This document shows, piece after piece, positions 57,614 to 64,000 of a stretch of DNA of 64,000 nt (position 1 is the stretch's first letter; each line of letters starts with the position of its first letter). Location of the stretch: NCBI GenBank assembly GCA_002162755.1, contig MAAS01000013.1, positions 124,001-188,000 on the forward strand, given 5' to 3'. Under the pieces are notes generated by a model. The model had not been told where the DNA came from and did no database searches. It was given only the letters and a program-made list of their open reading frames with translations. The position numbers were made by a program, and so were the translations under genes. The DNA is from Gammaproteobacteria bacterium 50_400_T64 (GTDB taxonomy: Bacteria > Pseudomonadota > Gammaproteobacteria > Pseudomonadales > Porticoccaceae).

Positions 57614-58473
57614 TGAATATGAACAATATCGGCAAGCTTAAGCTGACAGCTGGATTTACTCTGCTTGAATTACTGGTGTCCATGTCTCTGGGGCTGTTTT
57701 TAATGGCCGGACTAATTCAGGTGTTGCTGGTCAACAAGGAGATGTTCAAAGTGCAGGAAAACAGTGCCCGTATACAGGAAGATGGGCGATTTGCTGTAAC
57801 TGTACTCAATAACGCGGTGAGTCTCACGGGTTATCGAGAGGATGCGCTCACTAACATGGACACTGCATTCCCGAGTTATACGACTCTGGCTAATCCGCCA
57901 GCGCAGACTTTTCAGGATGGCGAAGTTATTAGCGGCGCTGATAATAATGTGGGGGGTGGTGACAACATTAAGAACGGAACAGACTCCATCGCGATACGCT
58001 ATCGAAGTGATGGCGCAATGTTTGATTGCCTTGGAGGTGCAGTAGCTGACGGTTTTATGTCAGTGAGCCGGTTTTATGTTAATGACGACGACACGCTTAT
58101 TTGTCGGTCAGATGTTTACAACCCTGCAACTGGCGCTGCCGTTAGTACCACGACCCAGCCATTGATCGATAACGTTGAAGATATGCAGGTTCGATACGGC
58201 ATGAGTACTGGCGATGTTTTTCATGATATTGCTGCGTCGTGTTACATAGATGCAGCCACAATGGGAAATGGCGACGATTGTACGACCTTGAACTTTGATC
58301 AGGTGGTCAGCGTCCGAATCAGTCTGTTGCTGCATTCAAATGACGATAACTTAACGCCAGATAATGCCCCTCAAACCTATTCCTTTGAAGGTGTAAATAA
58401 TGTGCTTGCTGGTGATAACCGCCTTTATCGAACGGTGACGACGACTATAGCTCTGAGAAATAAAATCCTATGA
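57613..58473 (+). CDS. pilW: Minor pilin PilW
   Basis: 286 residues, the longest minor pilin, as in Pseudomonas. Prepilin motif AGFTLLELLVSMSLGLFLMAGLIQV and the ENSARIQEDGRFA segment are characteristic. The C-terminal domain has cysteines at CLGG, ICRSD, CYID and DDCTT. It connects the pilin set to PilY1 in current models. The stop overlaps the pilX ATG. Confidence 0.93.
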   Translation: MNMNNIGKLKLTAGFTLLELLVSMSLGLFLMAGLIQVLLVNKEMFKVQENSARIQEDGRFAVTVLNNAVSLTGYREDALTNMDTAFPSYTTLANPPAQTFQDGEVISGADNNVGGGDNIKNGTDSIAIRYRSDGAMFDCLGGAVADGFMSVSRFYVNDDDTLICRSDVYNPATGAAVSTTTQPLIDNVEDMQVRYGMSTGDVFHDIAASCYIDAATMGNGDDCTTLNFDQVVSVRISLLLHSNDDNLTPDNAPQTYSFEGVNNVLAGDNRLYRTVTTTIALRNKIL

Positions 58474-59018
58474 AACATTTCACTCATAAACAGAATTTGT
58501 TGAAAGGTGTTCAGCCGCCAGGCCGACAGAAAGGTGCTGTGTTGGTGTTTGGTTTAATTCTATTGCTAGTGTTGACACTCATCGGCATTAGCACAATGGA
58601 AGGTAGTGTTTTTGATGAGAAAATGGCAGGCAACGCCAAGGATAGAAACCTGGCGTTTCAAGCAGCGGAAAGTGCTTTGCGTGATGGCGAGCTGTGGCTG
58701 TTAGAGCGTACAGCTGAACCCTTGCAAACAATAACGGGGATTGGCGGTGTGTGGCAGCTAAACGGGCCTGGAGCGGGTGATTGGTGGCTTAATGGGGGTG
58801 GGCCGTGGGGTGCCGGTGCGCCAAGTGTCGTGACATTAGCAGGTATCGATAATGTGCAAGCCCAGCCGCAAAGGATTATCGAGTACAGCGAGTTTAAAAA
58901 AGACTCACCTGACAACCCGTTTGAAGGCAAAGTCTATTACCGGGTTACATCAAAAGCAACGGGTGGTACTGATAAAGCTACGGTGCAATTACAAAGCATA
59001 TATTCGAAAAGGTATTGA
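58470..59018 (+). CDS. pilX: Minor pilin PilX
   Basis: 182 residues. A basic leader QPPGRQKG precedes AVLVFGLILLLVLTLIGISTMEG. The position-5 residue after the G/A cleavage is Phe, not Glu, as in GspK-like minor pilins that cap the filament. SVFDEKMAGNAKDRNLAFQAAESALRDGE is the conserved PilX segment. Translationally coupled to pilW; pilY1 follows after 3 bases. Confidence 0.92.
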   Translation: MKHFTHKQNLLKGVQPPGRQKGAVLVFGLILLLVLTLIGISTMEGSVFDEKMAGNAKDRNLAFQAAESALRDGELWLLERTAEPLQTITGIGGVWQLNGPGAGDWWLNGGGPWGAGAPSVVTLAGIDNVQAQPQRIIEYSEFKKDSPDNPFEGKVYYRVTSKATGGTDKATVQLQSIYSKRY

Positions 59019-59021
59019 GTT

Positions 59022-62000
59022 ATGGCTATGAAAATGAAAATTCAGAAAAACCTTCATAAGGTGCTATCACGTACATCAATAGCTCTTCTGGTCGCGCCAC
59101 TGACCTTACTTGAGGCCGCACCACTGTCCTTAGGGACGACTCCCTTATTTCTGGGCACAGGTGTTGATTCTAATATTATACTAACGTTTGACGATTCCGG
59201 CTCCATGCACTGGGAGCATATGCCCAGTGGGATTGGGGAAGCTTATGTGTACCCCCGTGTGGCCGGTGTTTACGGCGCCGGCGATTATAATAACCGGGTG
59301 CCGGAGTTTAGTGCTACGTTTGCTTATTCTGTGCGCAACCGTAGCCCCGACATTAATCTGGTTTATTACAATCCCGCTGTGACATATGTTCCGTGGGCCG
59401 GCGCTGTTGGCTCGATGGGGGATGCGGCAATAAACTGTGCGCCACACAATGCTTTTAACCCGGGGCTTGGCTGCCGGAATTTAACAGCCAACAACACGGA
59501 AATAGCGAATTGGCGTATCGCTAATTGGTCCTTTGTTAATGCTAGTAGGACTTTCTGGCCTGCGGTTTATTATCGCTATAACGGAGGGGGCGACTGGAAT
59601 GCCGCTAATTACACACAGACGCTGATACAGCCGGGGTCCGCAAGTTATGCGGGAGGCCCCAATCGCACCGACTGTGGTGCGACCCCCGCAACATGTTCTT
59701 ACGCTCAGGAGATTCAAAACTTTGCCAACTGGTACACCTATTATCGCTCGCGTGCATTAACGGCCCGCGCAGGTATTGGCAGAGCCTTTGCGAACCAAAG
59801 CACCAATGTTCGCGTTGGTTTTGCAACGATCAATACGGGTGCTGGGACTATTGATGGTGCCGCGAGTGGTGGGGCTCTAGTACGCGGTGTTCGTGCCTTT
59901 TCGGGTGCGGGTCGAGCAACTTTTTACAACGACCTGTACGGTCAAATTCTACCCCCTGCGGGTACCCCTTTGCGCAGGGCTTTGAGAAATGTAGGGGCAT
60001 ATTATGAGCGCACCGATAATTCTGGCCCCTGGAGTGAAGACCCTGGTGGCAGCAGTGGCGCTAGTCACCTAGAGTGCCGGCAAAGCTTTAATATCTTAAT
60101 GACGGATGGTTATTGGAATGGTGGTAACCCCGGTGCTGGCAATGTGGACGGCACGGCTGGGTTGGCGATAACCGGCCCCAATAACCCCAGTTTTACTTAC
60201 ACACCGACAGCACCTTACAGTGATGCCATTGGTGACACGCTGGCTGATAGCGCCATGGATTACTGGGTGCGTGATTTGCGGCCAACCTTGCCAAATAGAG
60301 TGCCTACAAACGCTGTTGATGATGCCTTTTGGCAACATATGGTGACCTTTACTGTTGGCCTGGGTGTTGGTGGTACGCTGGATCCCGTTACCAGTCTTCC
60401 TGGTCTCCAGAGTGGTGCGACAACCTGGCCAGATCCGACCCCGAGCGGGAACTCTCTAGAAAAGATCGATGATTTGTGGCACGCGGGCCTTAATAGCCGT
60501 GGAGGTTTTTTTAGCGCAGCTGATCCAAATAGATTTGCGACAGCTCTGGGTGCCATCCTTGCGGATATTTCAAGTAGAAATAAGTCATCATCCGCTACTG
60601 TCGCCGTTAACAGTGGTTCTGTTAGTTCGGATAGTTTGATTTTTCAGAGTCGCTTTGACAGTAAAAATTGGCTGGGGCAACTCTCTGCTTACCGGGTTAA
60701 TCCTGACGGATCATTTGGTTCAGAGGAGTGGGAGGCATCGTCGTTAATGCCTGCTCCTGGGGCGCGTGTCATCATTACGCATGACGGCGTTAACCCGCAA
60801 CCCTTTCAATGGGCCAATTTGTCCTCAGCCCAGCAAACAACGCTCGTGGCAACCCAGGTCGTTGATTATATCCGGGGAGAGACCGGGTTCGAACAAAGGA
60901 CGATTAGTTTTGCTAACCAGACTGTACTAAGCGGCCTTGGGCTTTCTGCTGTTGGCTTTCGGGATCGAGTGGATGACCTTGGCAATAGCCGGGTACTTGG
61001 CGATTTTGTGCATTCTGCGCCGGCTCATGTGGGCGGCGCTAATTACCGCTACCCTGATGCTTTGGAGGCTTCCGCTTACTCCGGTTTTCTTGCTAGTCAG
61101 CGCTTGCTCAATGCTGGGCAGGGTCGTCGTCCTGTTGTTTACGTTGGTGGTAATGACGGTATGCTGCACGCTTTTGATGCTCGTGATAGCGCCAGCGGTG
61201 GGGGCGCTGAGCTATTCGCCTATGTGCCGAGCAGCATTTTCGATAAGCTCTTGAACCATACAGACCCACAGGGCAATCACGAGTTTACGGTAGATGGCTC
61301 ACCAGCGGTTGCAGACGCTTTTATTGGCGGTAGCTGGAAAACGGTGTTGGTCGGCAGTTTAGGTGCGGGAGGGCAAGGTTATTTTGCTATTGATGTGACA
61401 AACCCGGGTGCGTTTAGTTCTGAAAGTACAGCAAAAGCCAAGGTCTTGTGGGAGTTTACAGCGGCTGATAAGGACCCGGGTGCGGGTAACTCGAATTTTG
61501 ATAGTGATCTAGGCTATACCTTTGGCAAGGCCGCCATTGTGCGCTTACACAATGGCCAGTGGGCGGCTGTTTTTGGCAATGGCTATAATAATACCTTTGA
61601 TGATGAAGGTAATGGTGCGAGTAACGACAGTACTACGGGTAATGCCGTGCTTTATATTGTCGATTTACAGACCGGTCAGCTGATAAAGAAAATCGATACG
61701 GGTGAAGGCAGTCTTGCTGATTTGTCGGGTAATAGTTACCCCAATGGCCTTTCGCAACCGGCGCTCGTTGATATCGACGATGATAGTGTTATCGACTTTG
61801 CCTACGCAGGTGATTTACAAGGTAATCTGTGGAAGTTTGATCTGACCGGTGTTACGCCTGCGTCATGGGGTGTTGCAAACGCGGCGCCTCTCTATAAAGC
61901 TTGCTTGGGTGTGAGCTGTACGGGATCGACTTTTCAGCCTATTACCAGCCAGCCCCGGATCAAGCATCATCCTAAATCGGGCTTGATGGTTTACTTCGGC

Positions 62001-62696
62001 ACGGGTAAATATATTGAAACTGGTGACAACACCTCGGTGGGGCAAACCACGCAGACTGTTTATGGCATCTGGGACAAAAATGTTGGTACATTTACGGCAT
62101 TTACGCGTTCTACTTTGCTCGAGCAAAGAGTCGTTGCGGAAATCACCTCTTCATTTACTAATAGTACGAATGGGGCGCTTAACACTGAAGAGGTGAGGGT
62201 GACTACAGACAACGCTATCGATTGGAGTCTACATGATGGCTGGTACCTGGATTTGATCAAGCAGGACGGTGGTACTCCCAATAATTTGGGTGAACGCCAG
62301 ATAAGCTCTGCCGTTTTGCGCGACGGGCGGATTCTATTTAACACCTTGATTCCGGGAAGTGGTGATCCGTGCGAGGCGAGTGGCTCGAGCTGGTTCCTGG
62401 TACTCGATGTATTTTCCGGTGCGCGATTACCGTTTGCGCCTATCGACTTTAGCGGAGAGGGTGAATTTGATGACAATGACTATGTGACCCACGATGGTGT
62501 TGCTATACCCGGTAGCGGAAGAAAGTCCAAAATTGGTATTTCTGGCACCCCCGCGATAGTTTCCACTGGGCCTGGGAAGGAGGCCGGATTATTTAGTGGT
62601 ACTGGCGGGGTCAATGGTGACGTTCAAGAAAAGCTTGGCATAAATGGTAACGAACAATCACCAGGGAGACAGTCATGGCGACAATTAGGCAATTAG
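59022..62696 (+). CDS. pilY1: Pilus tip adhesin PilY1
   Basis: 1224 residues. After the signal peptide a von Willebrand A-like domain carries MIDAS DDSGS at 57-61. A long central region leads into a beta-propeller-like C-terminal domain with VVYVGGNDGMLHAFDARD, LFAYVPSSIF, and a calcium site DIDDDSVID at 917-925 of the DxDxDxxxD type shown to control pilus dynamics in Pseudomonas. The last seven residues come from the repeat tract that follows, and the stop lies in its second unit. Surface adhesion and mechanosensing are known for PilY1; the rest is inference. Confidence 0.92.
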   Translation: MAMKMKIQKNLHKVLSRTSIALLVAPLTLLEAAPLSLGTTPLFLGTGVDSNIILTFDDSGSMHWEHMPSGIGEAYVYPRVAGVYGAGDYNNRVPEFSATFAYSVRNRSPDINLVYYNPAVTYVPWAGAVGSMGDAAINCAPHNAFNPGLGCRNLTANNTEIANWRIANWSFVNASRTFWPAVYYRYNGGGDWNAANYTQTLIQPGSASYAGGPNRTDCGATPATCSYAQEIQNFANWYTYYRSRALTARAGIGRAFANQSTNVRVGFATINTGAGTIDGAASGGALVRGVRAFSGAGRATFYNDLYGQILPPAGTPLRRALRNVGAYYERTDNSGPWSEDPGGSSGASHLECRQSFNILMTDGYWNGGNPGAGNVDGTAGLAITGPNNPSFTYTPTAPYSDAIGDTLADSAMDYWVRDLRPTLPNRVPTNAVDDAFWQHMVTFTVGLGVGGTLDPVTSLPGLQSGATTWPDPTPSGNSLEKIDDLWHAGLNSRGGFFSAADPNRFATALGAILADISSRNKSSSATVAVNSGSVSSDSLIFQSRFDSKNWLGQLSAYRVNPDGSFGSEEWEASSLMPAPGARVIITHDGVNPQPFQWANLSSAQQTTLVATQVVDYIRGETGFEQRTISFANQTVLSGLGLSAVGFRDRVDDLGNSRVLGDFVHSAPAHVGGANYRYPDALEASAYSGFLASQRLLNAGQGRRPVVYVGGNDGMLHAFDARDSASGGGAELFAYVPSSIFDKLLNHTDPQGNHEFTVDGSPAVADAFIGGSWKTVLVGSLGAGGQGYFAIDVTNPGAFSSESTAKAKVLWEFTAADKDPGAGNSNFDSDLGYTFGKAAIVRLHNGQWAAVFGNGYNNTFDDEGNGASNDSTTGNAVLYIVDLQTGQLIKKIDTGEGSLADLSGNSYPNGLSQPALVDIDDDSVIDFAYAGDLQGNLWKFDLTGVTPASWGVANAAPLYKACLGVSCTGSTFQPITSQPRIKHHPKSGLMVYFGTGKYIETGDNTSVGQTTQTVYGIWDKNVGTFTAFTRSTLLEQRVVAEITSSFTNSTNGALNTEEVRVTTDNAIDWSLHDGWYLDLIKQDGGTPNNLGERQISSAVLRDGRILFNTLIPGSGDPCEASGSSWFLVLDVFSGARLPFAPIDFSGEGEFDDNDYVTHDGVAIPGSGRKSKIGISGTPAIVSTGPGKEAGLFSGTGGVNGDVQEKLGINGNEQSPGRQSWRQLGN

Positions 62697-62761
62697 GCAA
62701 TTAGGCAATTAGGCAATTAGGCAATTAGGCAATTAGGCAATTAGGCAATTAGGCAATTAGG
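62682..62761. repeat. Ten perfect tandem copies of the octamer CAATTAGG at the pilY1 3' end
   Basis: Exactly ten uninterrupted 8-bp units. Because 8 is not a multiple of 3, each three units present TAG once in every reading frame, and the minus strand likewise gives TAA. Loss or gain of units would change the last residues of PilY1 by only a few and would alter the spacing to pilY2. The tract begins inside pilY1 and ends 15 bases before the pilY2 ATG. Confidence 0.97.
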
Positions 62762-62776
62762 CAAAGAGGCTGACCA

Positions 62777-63091
62777 ATGGAAAAATTAATATCTTGGCTA
62801 TTTATTGGCTTACTGACAGTGGGCTTTTCCTCGAGTGCGCTCTGTGCTGAGCGAGACTATGCGGTGACAGGCGTAGTAAGTAGTGTTGATCGAGAGTTTT
62901 CGAAGATCAGTGTTGATGATAAATCGTATCGCCTGGCGAGGGACGTTTCCGTCCATGACATGCGTTTGAGAGAGGTTCCTCCCACTATTAAAGATATTAG
63001 AACAGGTGATAATGTGGGCCTGGTTTTTGTGGGCTCGTCAAAGAAATCGAGAGTTAAAGAGGTTTGGTTTACCGATAGGGTTTGGCGATGA
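62777..63091 (+). CDS. pilY2: PilY2-like secreted protein
   Basis: 104 residues with signal peptide LISWLFIGLLTVGFSSSALCA. The mature part is a small beta-rich domain, RDYAVTGVVSSVDREFSKISVDDKSYRL, resembling the short PilY2 found between pilY1 and pilE in Pseudomonas. An AGAGG ribosome site follows the repeat tract. The stop overlaps the pilE ATG (ATGA). Confidence 0.75.
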   Translation: MEKLISWLFIGLLTVGFSSSALCAERDYAVTGVVSSVDREFSKISVDDKSYRLARDVSVHDMRLREVPPTIKDIRTGDNVGLVFVGSSKKSRVKEVWFTDRVWR

Positions 63092-63504
63092 ACCGAGGTA
63101 GGGTTAAAGCCCGGGGTTTTACTTTAATTGAGCTGATGATTGTTGTTGCCATTATCGCGATCACGGCTGCGATTGCATTGCCTAGCTATCAAAACCAAAT
63201 TGAAAAAACCCGTAGAGGTGTGGCAAAAGCAGATTTGATTGAGTTGACGAGTTTCATGCAGCGGTTTTACACCGAAAATAATCGCTTTGATCAGGATCGT
63301 GCGGGGAATGCGGTGGCACTGCCCTTTAGCGAATCTCCTACCGACGGCGCAACTAAATTTTATGATTTGACAGTAGTTACCGCGCAGAGCACGTATACAC
63401 TTACCGCTGCACCGAAAGGAGCTCAGTCAGGTGATTCCTGTGCCACGTTGACTGTGGCGCACACAGGTGCAAAAACCCATAGTAGCGGAAGTAATTGTTG
63501 GTAA
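63088..63504 (+). CDS. pilE: Minor pilin PilE
   Basis: 138 residues from ATG 63088; a TTG two codons upstream is the alternative. Prepilin motif ARGFTLIELMIVVAIIAITAAIALPSYQNQI with Glu5, and a C-terminal disulfide pair (SCATL and NCW). Last gene of the fimU-pilV-pilW-pilX-pilY1-pilY2-pilE operon; the overlap with pilY2 indicates coupling. Its length and position match minor PilE rather than the major pilin. Confidence 0.92.
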   Translation: MNRGRVKARGFTLIELMIVVAIIAITAAIALPSYQNQIEKTRRGVAKADLIELTSFMQRFYTENNRFDQDRAGNAVALPFSESPTDGATKFYDLTVVTAQSTYTLTAAPKGAQSGDSCATLTVAHTGAKTHSSGSNCW

Positions 63505-63539
63505 TATTATATTTTGAATTAGAGGCCTAGTGTCTAGCT

Positions 63540-63585
63540 CCGGCTGTCAGTTCTATTGGTAGAGCTCGTTAGAAATGACAGCCGG
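63540..63585. terminator. Inverted repeat between convergent pilE and dsbA
   Basis: CCGGCTGTCA (63540-63549) and TGACAGCCGG (63576-63585) form a perfect 10-bp stem with a 26-base loop. It lies between convergent genes and could end transcription from both sides, although the loop is long and T-runs are short. Confidence 0.5.
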
Positions 63586-63605
63586 GGCATTTAACTCTTA
63601 CAACA

Positions 63606-64000
63606 TTATTGGGCGTAGGCTTTAGTTCTTTCAACTTCAATTAAGTAGTCAGCAACTTTTAGCATTCCCCCGTGACTGCCAGCCATTTCGGCATTTATAC
63701 GATACTTCCCGTTAACCACCATCTCTGGTGTACCCCTGACATTGTAGCTGCGCTGGCGAGCATCAGCTTGTTTGGTGGCGCTGACCACGCCGAAGGAATC
63801 GAAGGTTTTATTAAATTTATCGAGATCGACACCTTGAGCAACAAAGATTTCAGCGATGGCTTTTTTGTTAGCTAGCTTGTTTCTCTTCAAGTTCATGGCT
63901 TCAAAGATTGCCTGGTGCACAGGGTCTAAGACTTTGAGCGCCTTGGCGGTGTAGTAAGCGCGGGCGTGTAACTCCATGCTTTTATGCCAAATGGCGGGGC
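63606..64000 (-). CDS. dsbA: Thiol:disulfide interchange protein DsbA, N-terminus outside window
   Basis: C-terminal 130 residues of a DsbA-type periplasmic oxidase. ELHARAYYTAKALKVLDPVH and the helical NKLANKKAIAEIF region followed by VRGTPEMVVNGKYRINA, with the cis-Pro in GTPEMV, are characteristic. The frame is open through the right edge (PAIWHKSMEL), so the CXXC active site lies beyond the window. It forms disulfides such as those expected in the neighbouring minor pilins. Confidence 0.92.
   Translation of the reverse strand, partial: PAIWHKSMELHARAYYTAKALKVLDPVHQAIFEAMNLKRNKLANKKAIAEIFVAQGVDLDKFNKTFDSFGVVSATKQADARQRSYNVRGTPEMVVNGKYRINAEMAGSHGGMLKVADYLIEVERTKAYAQ

Noticed and set aside
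62682..62761. CRISPR-like array
   Set aside because: Units are 8 bp with no spacers, so this is a simple sequence repeat.

Overview
This window is a stretch of a gammaproteobacterial chromosome. The order aroE, hemF, tsaC, dprA, a LysM gene, then divergent def-fmt-rsmB-trkA matches the gene order near the replication origin of Pseudomonas. The group tkt-epd-pgk-fba beside a metK operon with an ArsR-type regulator is also typical of that part of the class. Abundant acyl-CoA dehydrogenases, short-chain dehydrogenases, a sulfotransferase and a complete minor-pilin operon suggest an aerobic marine or environmental relative, perhaps Cellvibrionales/Spongiibacteraceae. That placement is inference from gene content. 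No rRNA, tRNA or CRISPR array was seen.

Layout. 1-9 kb: a truncated acyl-CoA dehydrogenase, ppnN, an unknown membrane-anchored protein, a three-gene ATP-grasp / inactive-transglutaminase-7TM / retropepsin-like protease operon, a small secreted protein and a second acyl-CoA dehydrogenase. 9-14.4 kb: an activated-methyl-cycle operon on the minus strand, starting with an ArsR-methyltransferase regulator, then metK, ahcY, metF and rsmE. 14.6-20.1 kb: tkt, epd, pgk and fba for central carbon metabolism. 20.1-23.9 kb: an accessory block of visibly different composition. It holds gene remnants, an AT-rich superfamily I helicase-like gene, a ParDE-type toxin-antitoxin pair between imperfect direct repeats, and a HigBA pair whose toxin gene is frameshifted.

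24-35 kb: core genes aroE, hemF, a tsaC gene broken by an internal deletion, purE, dprA and a LysM gene; then divergent def, fmt, rsmB, trkA and trkH. 35-47 kb: about 12 kb of genes on the minus strand. These are an acyl-CoA ligase, a sulfotransferase, two histidine phosphatases, a BrnTA toxin-antitoxin pair, pdxH, three short-chain dehydrogenases, two paralogous quinone-oxidoreductase-like enzymes, and an APH-type kinase next to an acyl-CoA dehydrogenase. The last pair resembles the enzymes that process 4-hydroxyacyl-CoAs.

47-53 kb: a TonB-dependent receptor, a periplasmic binding protein and a hybrid histidine kinase form a candidate envelope-spanning sensory system. 53-56 kb: serA and serC, the latter of the type usual in alphaproteobacteria, and an ASCH-domain gene. 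56.5-63.5 kb: a type IV pilus operon fimU-pilV-pilW-pilX-pilY1-pilY2-pilE, with a tract of ten 8-bp repeats at the end of pilY1. The window ends inside dsbA.

The observations most worth following are the broken tsaC, the octanucleotide tract after pilY1, the receptor/binding-protein/kinase trio, the ATP-grasp operon, the kinase-dehydrogenase pair and the helicase island.
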